This document shows positions 44,866 to 55,867 of a stretch of 64,000 nt of DNA, in pieces; the first letter of the stretch is position 1, and each line of letters starts with the position of its first letter. The notes under the pieces are model-generated. The model did not search any database and was not told the origin of the DNA. It was given only the letters and a program-made list of their open reading frames with translations. Source of the DNA: Halicephalobus mephisto. Its lineage: Eukaryota > Nematoda > Chromadorea > Rhabditida > Panagrolaimidae. The translations under genes and the position numbers were made by a program. The DNA lies in the NCBI GenBank assembly GCA_009193035.1, contig SWDT01000046.1, forward strand, positions 186,001 through 250,000, read 5' to 3'.

Positions 44866-46908
44866 AGAGCTCCGCAAGTCTTCAACAACACTAACAAGAC
44901 ATCCTCAATTGATCCAGCTTAGTTCTGTCGGTTAATTCCTTCCGGAACAAGCAAATCCTGATTGTTGCAGTTGACTGGACGATCAATGGCTGCTTTTATT
45001 CACACTTTAGCTTAGGTAATCAAACTTTTAAAAAAAATAAAATCAAAAAATAAACAAATTAATCCTTTCGTTCTGAAGGAAAAATGTTTTTTGTCGAAAT
45101 TACTGTAAATTGCCCATTTACGTAGCTATACGATATTGTTTAAAATGTTAATTAAAAAATAATTCCGAAAATGAGAAATTTGATATATCAGGTCATTGTC
45201 TCAAATTGTGATGGAGACCGTATTGTTCGACTTGTTACACTATTAATGAAATAATTGACCTGAAGGTCCTTGAACGTCTTCATTGTCCTCAATAACCTCC
45301 ATTATTCCCGCAACATTAATCCGCCTCAAAGTCTCTAATTTACCGTACTCAATCAACTAATTCACTATTTCCAAAATTCAACCATTAAACTTTTTTCAAT
45401 TAATAAATTTTTGATCACGGAAAATTTCAAGAATAATTTTATTGAAAATTTTTATTTTCTTACATATACAATATTACTGACGAAATTAATAAAGAAAAAA
45501 TTTCATCATTCAAACATCCTCAAAATCCCAGATTTACCGTACTCAATTAAATAATTTATAATTTATAAAATTCCAAAATTGGATCATTAAACTTTTTTCA
45601 ATTAACAAATTTTTCGATCACGAAAAATTTCAAGAATAATTTTATTGAAAATTTTTTCTTACATATACGATATTATTGACGAAATTAATAAAGAAGCAAT
45701 TTCATCATTCAAACGTCCTCAAAATTACTGTAGTTAATTTATTTATTTATAATTTCTAATATTCCAAAATTGGACAACTTTTAAAAAATTAACAAATTTT
45801 TTTGATCATAGGAAATTTCAAGAATAAATTTTTTGCTTTTTATTCTTTGATATATACGATACTACGAACAAAATTAACAAACAATTTCATCATTTAAAAC
45901 TTTTCAAATTTACCGTATTCAATTAACAAATTCACAATTTTCAACATTCCGAAATTGAATAATTAAACTTTTAAAAATTATATCATTGAAAAAAATTAAA
46001 TTTTCTGATGCGAATTTCCAAATTTCCTAGATTTCGGAATTTTTAGTTTTAGATATTAATTCTGCTTCCACTGAATTCTGGAAAATTCTAGTCAAATTAT
46101 TATAAAATGCAAACAAGTATTAATATGCCGTTTTTTCGACACCAATTTCCAGACCCGGATAGAAACCAAAGCAGTCTAAAATTTTGGGTTTTTTTACAAT
46201 TATTTCGTAATTTTACATTTTTCATAATTAATATTTTTCTGTTGGATATATATTTTATCTAAGTGGATCTGAAAATTTCTGGACGAAAGTTATGTGGAGT
46301 ACAGGCGTTCCATCTCTCTTCGGAAGTTAATGGTTACACATTAAAGCATTCATGAATATGGAAAACAGCTGGTACTACAGTAGCTTTCTTTCCAAAGATG
46401 AATTGGCTCACTTTATGACATAAGAAATGAGAAGCAATCCGATGTCCTCAAATTATCAAAGTTGAAAGTCAAAATTTCGAATTTTCAAGAAAAAATCTAA
46501 ATTTCTATTTCAAAAAACTGATACGGCAAGTCCATCAATCTAAAACAAGTTTTTGAAATAAAAAAAATCTGCAGTTTCTTAATATAAAAAAGATCAAACT
46601 TCAATTTCCGATTTTCAACTCCCATAACACGAAAGATCTTACGTCTTTGATTCTAGAGGAAAGATCACTTCCTTCAATTAAAACAATCATAACCTGCCTG
46701 TCTGCAGGTCTATGACATTGCCGATAGCGATCATTGATCATTTGTTTATCGACAAGCCTCTAATTGACATACGAACAACTACCTTTTTACAATAACTTGG
46801 AATGAACACCCCTTTTGAATGAAAAGTACACTAGTTTAAGAACTTGGGGTTTTCTAAAATCTTAGAAAACGAGCGCAGTTCAACAGTGAATCTGCAAATG
46901 GCTCGAGT
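44866..46908. other. Spacer including the right inverted-repeat arm and a dispersed repeat
   Basis: 45190-45900 is the right arm, listed separately. 46430-46640 contains a copy of the dispersed element with CTGCAGTTTCTTAATATAAAAAAGATCAAA. The rest has no supported gene. Confidence 0.55.
45190..45900. repeat. Right arm of the long inverted repeat, three internal ~190-bp units
   Basis: It starts with AGGTCATTGTCTCAAATTGTGATGGAGACC and continues, as the reverse complement of 38212-37310, through the unique 150-bp end into units marked by AATTTCATCATTCAAACxTCCTC at about 45500, 45698 and 45888. The inner end is essentially identical to the left arm over more than 150 bp; the outer units are more diverged. 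The left arm has one more unit. Confidence 0.9.
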
Positions 46909-48994
46909 TTACTGCGTCACGGGCTGTTGTTGATTGCCCTGAGTGATTGAATAGCGACGAGGACGATCAGCTTCTTCCATGGAGCTGCTAAGAGTTCGTT
47001 GACGTTCCATACCAGGAATGGCAACACCGGAAAGTACACCACAACCTTTGCACAGCAAAATAAGAGACCGAGCCAAATTGTCCGGCTGAAATAAATATAT
47101 CGATATATTGATTAATTTCATATATATTTTTAAAACTCACAGCTTCGGCCATGACATCACTGACATTGTCAACGACCAACAACGTGGTACGCTTCTTGTT
47201 CATTGATTTATGAGTTGCATAGACCGTGTTCAAATGAGAAGCTTTGGCACCAGTAACAAGGAGGACATCAATGCTGAAAACAAAAAAATAAATATCGTTA
47301 CAAAAACGCTAAAAACACAAAATAAGAATAAATATCACTACAAAGTCGTTTTAAACTGAATCCCGAGAATAGTACATTCCGGAAATTAGATAAAAAAAAC
47401 AAAAAAGAAATTAGAATCAAGTAAGTCGATTCCAGCAGCTAATATCTAAAATTTCCGTTTTCCTACTGTTATTAAGCTCATTAGCTCTGAAAGGAAATTC
47501 AAAAGTTCCAAAAATACTATGTAATTATAAGAAAATTAAAAAATAAAAAAAATATTGAGAAATTATTTCGGAACAAAATTCTTAGAAATCCTAACTTGGG
47601 CAAAAGAAAACAACAAATTGGTTATTGCGGCAAATTTCTGTTTTTCTATGCTCAAAAAATCAAAAAAATAATATTATAAAAAAATAAAAAATAAAAGTAC
47701 TTCAAAAAATTCCAAAACAGGTAAAGGAGAGAGCAGAGAACGAGTAATAAGCAATCGACTTGATTCCCACAACGAATTTCTACTTTTCCTTGCTCGAAAA
47801 GTTCGCTTTTTCCGCGGGAATTCAAAAGTCTCAAAAACTATATATCGCTTTTTTCACTTATAACGTTTTTTAAATCAAAAATAAATAGTTTTAAATAACG
47901 TACTTGTCGAGTTTGGCACCGATGATAGTGGACAGATCGGTACGCTTGCTGAAGCTGTAGAGATATTTGCTCAAGTTCTTGGGGTTCAAGGTGGACTTGA
48001 GTTCTTCGATGTAAGCTTCCCTTTCTTTCTTCTCACTAGCCCCAAATTTGTGCATAGCGAGGTAATCCCAAGCCCCCTGGGTCATGACACCCGATTCGAG
48101 GCGCATGTTCATCAGCATATCTTTGAAATATTCCATGATACCGGCAGTTGTGGAAGTACAATGAACGAGAATAATCCCCATGATCCGATTTGGAGCAGCC
48201 AAAGCGAATCTACAGACAATATTAGCTCCAGCTCCTTCACCAAAAGCAATACAAGAACGAACATCAAGTTTATCGAGAATTTGAACCATGTCTTCACCGA
48301 ATTGAGCAAGAGTCGGAAACTCTCCAGTGAAATCAGGAGCATTGTCTTCTTGTCCAGGAATACAAACATGAAGAAAAACAGCCTTACTTTTGACATCAGC
48401 CATGGAAGGATGGTTGACGAATCGAACAAAGGATTTATGATTAGCTCCAACATCATGAACAGTCAGAATTACGGTCTTGCTATTACGTTCATCCAAGTTT
48501 CCTTGCACGTAAACATTGAGGGTGAGATTCTTAACTTGGACAGGAACGACCTAAAAATTAAAGTTTATTTTCAAAAAACTAAAATTATTTTCAAAAAATA
48601 AATCTTTATCTTTAAAAAAATTAAAATTTGTTTGAAAAATTTAAAAAATCAAAAATATTTTTAAAAAAATAAAAATTATTCAAGAAAATTAAAGATATTT
48701 TTAAAAAAGTAAAGATTATTTAAGAAAATTAAAAATATTTTTAAAAAATAAAAATTATTTTAAAAAATTAAAAGTATTTTTAAAAAATAAAAATTATTTA
48801 AAAAAATTAAAGATATTTTTAAAAAAGTAAAAATTATTTAAGAAAATTAAAAGTATTTTTTAAAAAGTAAAAATTATTTAAGAAAATTAAAAGTATTTTT
48901 TAAAAAGTAAAAATTATTTAAGAAAATTGAAGATATTTTTAAAAAAATAAAAATTATTTAAGAAAATTAAAAATACCTGGAGTTCTTCAGCCAT
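46909..48994 (-). CDS. NDRG family protein (N-myc downstream-regulated, alpha/beta hydrolase fold, non-catalytic)
   Basis: Exons 48977-48994, 47904-48550, 47141-47273 and 46909-47085 join in frame to 324 residues. The family motifs VILTVHDVGANHKSFVRF, HVCIPGQEDNAPDF and MVQILDKLDVRS are clear. At the position of the hydrolase nucleophile elbow the sequence is GEGAGAN rather than GxSxG, so the catalytic Ser is absent, as in other NDRG proteins. The C-terminal tail has a basic Ser cluster (RQRTLSSSMEEADRPRRYS) like the SGK/Akt-phosphorylated region of NDRG1/2 and ends QQQPVTQ. The tiny first exon encodes only MAEELQ. Intron 1 is a tandem repeat. The inferred role is stress or trafficking adaptor in the cytosol. 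Confidence 0.92.
48560..48970. repeat. About 50-bp tandem repeat filling NDRG intron 1
   Basis: About eight copies of AAAAATTATTTAAGAAAATTAAAAGTATTTTTAAAAAGT with small indels. It makes up almost the whole intron 48551-48976. Confidence 0.8.
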
Positions 48995-49769
48995 CCTGTT
49001 TTTATCCGCTTGTTTATCTGGAAAAATCTCAAATAAAAAATTGATCGTTACTAAGATACGAAAACAACCACGGAAAATATTGTTGAAACTCTTTTAAATT
49101 TAAGTCTGAAAAAAGCTTCGGAAAAAATAAAACTAAGAAATGAGCAAACAACAGTTTTTGCGTCCCAAAGTCAATAAGGGCCGAAGGAACAAGCCTGGAC
49201 CGAAGCAGCAGGTAAAGCTCTTCGATCAAAACAAAATAGGAAAAAATAAAAATTTAACAAAAAAATTCAATAAAAAAAATAAAAATTTAACAAAAAAAAT
49301 TCAATAAAAAAAAATAAAAATTTAACAAAAAAACTCAATTTAAGTTTGAAATTGTATTGTTTGTAAATTTTATATAGTACGAAATAGGAATAAAAGCAAA
49401 AAAAAAGTTTTAAAAAATTCAATAAAAAAAATTTAATGAAAAAACTTCCGTGAAAAAAAAATAAAAATTTTAAGATCACGAGTTATCACTTTATGTGAAA
49501 GAAACAGCATTATGACTTAGCCAATTATGGACAAAAAATCTTATCATATACGTCAACGCCATGGTTTGAACATTTATTTCAATTTTAAGAGGTCTTTTCA
49601 GAACAACGGGCTTTCCGTTTACGACAGTATTGACGAAATTTCGAATTTAAAAAAGACTACCATTCTTTTCCGGTTTCAAAACGACAGAAATAGGTTGGAA
49701 AAGTACACAATTAAATAAATTTCAGCAATTTGTGACGAAATCCGTAAAAAAACCGACGTGAAAATCGAA

Positions 49770-50110
49770 ATTTAATGCGCAGTTTGCTCGCAACATTTAG
49801 GCAACTAAGTCGGCATAAAATCAGCTTTAAATTCGCAATTTGCCCGCAACATTCCGGTCATTCAGTGGAAATTTATATTTAAATTTCGAAATAAAATTAA
49901 AATTCGCAATATGCCCGCAACATTCAGGCAGCTAAATCGAAATTAAAAGCCGCAATATGCCTGCAACATTCACGCAAGTTGGTTGAAATTCATATTTAAA
50001 TTTCAAAAATTTCGAAAATTAAAAATTGCAATATGCCCGCAACATTCAGGCAGCTAAATCGAAATTAAAAGCCGCAATATGCTTGCAACGTTCAAACAAG
50101 TATAATTACT
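49770..50110. repeat. GCAATATGCCCGCAACATTCAGGCA repeat, about six copies
   Basis: A GC-richer core of about 25 bp (CGCAATATGCCCGCAACATTC plus AGGCAGCTAAATCG) recurs at irregular 50-80 bp spacing, separated by A/T-rich linkers such as AAATTCATATTTAAATTTC. The cores stand out in composition from the flanks. Confidence 0.8.
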
Positions 50111-50409
50111 AAATTATGTAAAAATACAATTCGGTTTTTATGTAGACAATTTCAAAGAATTTTTTTTATATACCGACTAGACTAGGTATTCATTATTACG
50201 AAATCCAAACCAACGCGAGTCGAATTAATTGCTTTTGCAGAAAACGCAAGCCAGTGCGAGTCACTTTTTTAATTTTAAACAATATTAACTTTCAAACGTA
50301 TAAATTCCCACGGACTTGAATTATAAATACGAAATCCGGACAAAAATGAACGGATTTATGTCCCACATCGAGGTTTTGAAATTTTAAAAAATCCTAAAAG
50401 TTAAATAAC

Positions 50410-50790
50410 GCTTAAAATTTGTCCAAATCCAACATTCGTTTCAAAAAACACCCAGGATGACATTCAAGACTGGTGAAAGCATCAAGTTCCGAACGACATA
50501 GACCGACTCGAAGTCGACCTAAACTGGCGTGTAAGCAGTGGTCGAATGAGGGCGACCATCTCCGACTGCTTCCCCGGGACTTGCAAGCTATAATAAACAA
50601 CCAAGTAGAGCTGTTCGACGGGACAGCTGAATGTACGCACTCTAGAAGAAAGGCAGAACTGGCAAAATTGGCAATGGACAAAAGAAAATTTTCTCTTACG
50701 GCCAAAACTGAAAACGACAAACTGGTTATTTTTATATTTTTTTGTGGCCTTCTGTGCCAGCCACTTTTTTTGTAAAATAAATTATTACAA
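50410..50790. other. Less AT-rich island with open frames on both strands
   Basis: A 380-bp island whose base composition is like coding sequence. The plus-strand frame at 50473-50775 reads MKASSSERHRPTRSRPKLACKQWSNEG... and is Arg/Lys-rich; the minus-strand frame at 50412-50798 is also open. Neither resembles a family I know and no splice signals are evident. It may be an orphan gene, a relic or a structured RNA. Confidence 0.3.
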
Positions 50791-51829
50791 TATTCCATCT
50801 TGTGATTTCACAACACGAACAACAAAAACTTGCGAGAACACTCGCGAATCTTTTTTCATAAACACAAACAATTTTTACATTAGCACGTGCCCCTTCAGAC
50901 CAAAGTTTTTGTTTTAGAAGTTCCCAAATTTCCTTAAGTCCAAAATCCCATGTTCAAGCAACTCAAAAAAACAAAAAAATGAATTTAATTAAAATGTTTA
51001 AAAAATTCCAAAATAAAATAAATTTATTTTCAAATTTAAACATTCAAAAAAAATAAAAAATAAATTTAAACATTCTAAAAAAAATAAAAAATCCCAAAAT
51101 AAATTTATTTTTAAATTTAAATATTAAAAAAATAAGAAACTTAAAAATTAAAAAATAAAAAATAAATTTAAATATTAAAAAAAATAAGAAATTTAAAAAT
51201 AAATTAAAAAAATAAAAAATTCCAAAATAAATTTATTTTCAAATTTAAAATTCCGAATTTTTCTTATTTTAAAAATACAAAAATCACTTTATTTTTAAAT
51301 ATTTCAAAAATCAAAAAATAAAATTGTTTTGAATTAAGATGTTTGACATTTAGAAATCCCAAACATCAACAAACATGTAAACATTTGTTTTTAAAGTATT
51401 CTTTGTTCGAAATATTTCGAAATTTAAAAATTTTCAGATTTATTTACAAAAATTTTTAACAATAAAAATTTTAAATTAAAAATAGAAATTCTTTAAAATG
51501 TGACATTTGATATTTAAAAATACAAAAAATGAAAAAAAGTAAACATTTTTAAGCTTAAAATATTTCGAAATCTACAAAAATGTCAAATTTATTTACAAGC
51601 TGAGATGTCTAATGTAAAAAATCCGAAAAAACAAAATATTAAAATTTATTTTTAAAATAATTCCTTCTAAAAATTCAAAGTTATTAAATCTACTTTTGGA
51701 TTAAAATAATTTGTTTTTCAAAAAATTCTAAAAACCAAAAATTATTGAATTTATTTCGAAATAAAAATAATTTAATTTCGATTGAAAGAATCGACCTTGT
51801 TGAAGCTCGAGTATTTAAGAGTGGTCCCG

Positions 51830-52430
51830 GAACGAATACCCTTATGTGTCAATTACTTGTGTTACTGTAGCCAAAAAGCAGCTATTTGTTGGTTGTGCTG
51901 ATTTCCATCGTTTCTTCGTTACTGTTTTTCACTTTTAAGCGTTGTTCATATATCAAACAGTTATAATACTTCCCTATCTTTCTTGTGGTCCCAGAGCGAG
52001 TACCCCAATGCAATAATTAGTTTCGATGCTGTAGTCAAAAAACACCTGCGAATAGTGCTGGCTTTTAATATTTTTTTCTTCTCACGTGTTTTCATATATT
52101 AAATAGTTGTTATATCGTTTCATCTTTCTCGTGACTCGGGAGCGAACATCATTATGTATGAATTAACTACACTATTATAATAAAAAACTTGTGTTAACTT
52201 TCATCATTTCTTGGTTATTTTCTATTTTTACGTATTGTTTATATATCAAACAGTTATTATATTTCTCCATCTTTCCCATTTTCTCAGAACAGAACATTTT
52301 ACATGCTCATCAAATACGCTTTGCAGTCAAAAAACATCTGTGTCCTTCTCCTTGGAGTGTGTGATGGATGTTATGTCATTATTCTTCTACCATTTCTTAT
52401 ATACTCATGTTGTCTTTCTCGATTTCACCC
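51830..52430. repeat. About 150-bp degenerate tandem repeat, four copies
   Basis: Units begin near 51835, 51984, 52130 and 52275 with (T)GGTCCCxGAxCGAxTACCCxxATG and end with TCATATATCAAACAGTTATxATACTTCxxTATCTTTC. Divergence between units is substantial, so the array is old. Confidence 0.7.
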
Positions 52431-52772
52431 ATAACAATACTTTAAAAGTTCGAGATCTCTGAATTTACCAAAATTCCTTCTAACTTGATGCTACTGAATA
52501 TTCAAAGTATCCCAAACAAAATGTCGAAAGTGTTTTTAATTTAAATCCAATTTTGAAAAATTCTAAGCAATCATAAAAAAGTAATAAAAATCTTTACTAA
52601 ATTCGAACAACCCAATGGTGCAACAAAGTCCGGAATCAATAAAGTAGTAAAATTTATTTAAATTGAGATATTCGATGCTGACGAAAGTTCGAAATCAACA
52701 AAAGTAGTAAAAGGCTACCCGATTGAGAAATCAACAAATTTAAGTTATATGGCAGAGCAACTGACAATGAAA

Positions 52773-52919
52773 TCATACTTGAGAGTGTTCCGACAATGTG
52801 TTGGCAAGGGGGAGCGGATGAGGGTTGTGGACGGTCGTTGTTGCTTGACGACGTCGGTCGGTGAGGTTGATTTCGCAGAAATTAAGTTCTTCACGACTGG
52901 ATTGGAAGCTGGTAGGTTT
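52773..52919 (-). CDS. Alternative last exon of the Ig receptor (tail ending SQV)
   Basis: It is preceded by TTCACTTTAG, starts in phase 0, and encodes 48 residues beginning KPTSFQSSREELNF and ending LSEHSQV, again a Ser-x-Val end. The other two frames of this stretch are less protein-like. Confidence 0.55.
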   Translation of the reverse strand, partial: KPTSFQSSREELNFCEINLTDRRRQATTTVHNPHPLPLANTLSEHSQV

Positions 52920-55867
52920 CTAAAGTGAAGCGAAAAGAATATTTGTCTTTGCGCTAATATCCACAAATACGGAACAAAAGTAAAATTAGGGGAAGGGAGT
53001 AGGTAACTAAACAGATGACATGATAGAATCCGCCCGAGCAGCTTTGTAGGCAGCTTCGTAGACGCTCTAAAAAGGGAAGGAGATAGAATTGAGCTGGTTG
53101 GAAAGTGACGAGTTAAAGCACAACCACAAGGCCGAATAAGTCAGAAAATAACTGTTAATTGAGATGCAGTTCCTTGTTGACAAGTGAGCAACGGTTATCC
53201 CAGGATACACACACACCAAATCACACCACCTCTTCCTTGGATACGTAAATGGACTCTCCAGTAATTACCTCGGTTCCCTGGTCGGTGTAGAATCCGTGGG
53301 ACGAAGAAATGTTTTCAGCATAGTGGTCCGGGTGAGCTTTCGTGCTTATCGTGTTCGTAGCGCCGGAATACTGATTTTCCTTCGTTGCTAAAAATAACGT
53401 TTATTAGTTTTCCCTAAATTTTACGGGGAACTTACGAGCAAAACAACAGAGATGACGTTTCATGCAGAAAATGACACCGACAATGACGATTAATCCCGCA
53501 AAGATTAAACCGAGGACGATGGCGACAATAATAGTGCCTACGGAGTCATGAACGGTCCCATCTCCAAGAAGATCAGCGAGAGAAATCGAAATCCTAAAAA
53601 AATTAAAAAATGAAAATCTTAAAAAATTAAAAAGAACATTTTCAACTTGTTAAAAAAGGTCTCGAAAAGAATTTTTAGAACTCCATATAAAATTTCGAAA
53701 ATTTTCCAAAAAATTAGTTTTTTGAAGCAAACTAATCTCATGTGAGATTTGAGAAGCTTTTTGGAAGATTACTGGAAATTTTCGACATTTCCCGAATTCT
53801 AGAAAATGAACACTTGTATGAAATCCTATTCTTAAAATCCCGCAACTGTAAAAATAACAACTTCACTTACTGTTTCGATCCGTACTGGTTCTGAACCTTC
53901 AAGAAGATCTCCCGGCTTTTGTCTCTGTCGTGAATCGGCGAAATCTGGAGTCTGGAGAAGTAGCAATTCGGGACAGTGTTGTTCAAAGTCGTGGAATCGA
54001 AACGGAAGTTCTGCCAGCTTTGAGAAAGTTGCAAATCGTTGTTGTCGATGGAGAATATGATGTCCCTTGGGGGACGGGGCATGGGTTCGGCGCAGTAATG
54101 GACAGTGATGACTGCAGTGCTGGTTCCGATCTGTTCGATGCTCGGAGGAGCATCAGACATCATCGGGGGACCTTGGACTTGGACGTTGAGGATCTCTTCC
54201 CCAGGAACTTCCAACGAAGGAGAGCACTCAGGGTACCCGAGAGAGACGTAGGAACACGCAGAACACCAATATTGACCACTGTACGAATAATTGGAAATGT
54301 GCAGTTCACAGAAAGCCTCCATTTGCTGAAACAAAGTCATAATCGTAAAAATCAGAACCCTTCGTCGCTGTAAAAATGGTCCCGACACGAATTCCCTGAA
54401 TCATCAAAACAACTACAAACTGATGTTTCTAATTCTGGAATTCTTTTAAATTTAGGATCTCTACAACTTTTTTAGTTTTTTCCGAAAATTTGAAATAATT
54501 TTAAAAATCTGAATATAATTTTAAAAAATTATATATTTGTTTAATTTAAAAATTTTTTCGTTCTCTAAGATTTAGGAATATTTCTCAGAAACTTGAAAAC
54601 TACTAAATTTCGAAAATGTCTATAAAAATCGGAAATTTTCCTAATTCTTAGAAATTTAAGAAACTTATTTTCGATCTTTTTGAATTTTGAAAATTCTTAT
54701 TTTGCGTTAATTTTAATTTTTCGGAAATCTTACAATGACGTTGTTGTTGGTGTTCGGGATCACGTTTGCTGGAGTGGGTCTTTCGCGGATTTTGCCCTCG
54801 TATCCCTGGGGACACGGAGCGTCCACGACTTCTCCGTTGGGTCTTCGGAGTCTCCAGAACACAACCGGTCGGGGATTTCCTTCAACGACACATCCGAGGG
54901 TAATCGCTTGATTCATCTCAATTCTGTTTCCAGTACTGAAGGGTTTGTTCAATTGCAACGTTTGAAAATTGGTCCTAATCAATCTGGCGGCCGCTGAAAA
55001 TCCGAAAAATCGGTAATTATCCAAGAAACAAAGGAAAAATCCCACAGTATGGCTCAATTGAAACAGCTTGTGACCGCGGCATGTCGTCGATCGGATATAG
55101 TCCATTGTTCGCGGCACATTGAATGGATTTCCCGATCATTTCAGTTCCGATAGTAATGTCAGCCCCATTGCCGCTGGTGATTTCGCCGTTTTTGAGCCAT
55201 TGATAGGTAGTCGGAGGAGGATTAGCTTGAGCAGCACAATGAAGGGTCTTCCTACGTCCTGTCTGTTGACAAACACCATCAGATCCACGGATACATTCTA
55301 CGTAGAAGACGTTTCCTTGATTCGGAATCCGAATTGGAGACTGTCCATTGGCATCCACGACATGGACGTTCTTCAGGTACTCAACATTGATCGTAACCGG
55401 CATGGAATCCACCGTACCCGCGTTCAGGGCGGCTTGACACATGATCGTCGCCCCGGTCCAGTTCGGATTCACATCGATGTTTTTCAACGACACAGTCTGT
55501 AATTATTTTGTTTTAAAAAGAAAATAAACAATTTTCGAACCGGAAATCCAGCGTTTCGAGTCAGGTCCTGGGCCGAATTGAGGACATTGACCATATCCGT
55601 GATGTTCTTCTGAGCACAATCCAAACAAACGAATCTTAATTGACTGACAGGGGGTTCCGATACACAGTACACCACTTCAGCGGGTACTCTCCCGAGGACT
55701 CTCCAAGTGATCTGATTCACTTGTTGGGCATTGGAAACGGGGAACAACTCGCTTAGGATCTTGACCTGAGGCACGTACTCGCCTTCGAATCTCTGACATG
55801 TTATTGTGGACAAGATTTGGAAGCAAAGTAGCCATTGGCCAAGTCGAAGAAAACCCATTTTTGTCAT
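52773..55867 (-). CDS. Immunoglobulin-superfamily single-pass receptor with alternative C-termini
   Basis: Exons 55541-55867, 55046-55496, 54734-54993, 53871-54325, 53436-53593 and 53269-53387 keep frame for 590 codons. A signal peptide (MTKMGFLRLGQWLLCFQIL) is followed by three to four Ig-like domains (NPNWTGATIMCQAAL; LHCAAQANPPPTTYQWLKNG; ITLGCVVEGNPRPVVFWRL; SNYSYSGQYWCSAC) and a strong membrane helix (GTIIVAIVLGLIFAGLIVIVGVIFC). The cytoplasmic part has three possible ends, all in phase 0 after GTE: read-through to 53221 (ending SKEEVV), exon 53007-53066 (ending SIMSSV) or exon 52773-52919 (ending SEHSQV). Total lengths would be 605, 609 or 638 residues. The span given covers the most distal option. 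Ig proteins of this plan act in cell recognition; I cannot name the orthologue. Confidence 0.85.
53007..53066 (-). CDS. Alternative last exon of the Ig receptor (tail ending SSV)
   Basis: It is preceded by CCTTTTTAG, starts in phase 0 and encodes SVYEAAYKAARADSIMSSV and a stop. The Ser-x-Val end matches a class I PDZ ligand. It would join the exon ending at 53269. Confidence 0.6.
   Translation of the reverse strand, partial: SVYEAAYKAARADSIMSSV
54326..54733 (-). other. AT-rich intron of the Ig receptor gene
   Basis: A 408-bp intron with no coding content apart from the exon edges. Nothing notable was seen. Confidence 0.6.

Larger units (their letters stand above)
48995..52772. other. 3.8-kb intergenic region
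   Basis: 49240-49480 is an A-rich stretch with repeats of AAAAATTTAACAAAAAAATTCAAT. 49770-50110 and 51830-52430 carry tandem repeats, listed separately. 50410-50790 is a notable less AT-rich island. 50980-51780 is AT-rich with degenerate AAATTTAAATATTAAAAAAATAA repeats. No RNA gene was recognised. Confidence 0.5.

Noticed and set aside
37310..45900. Interpretation of the long inverted repeat as a Maverick-type DNA transposon
   Set aside because: The bracketed genes are ordinary host genes (ceh-10 with CVC domain, a membrane protein), with no polymerase, integrase or capsid genes between the arms.
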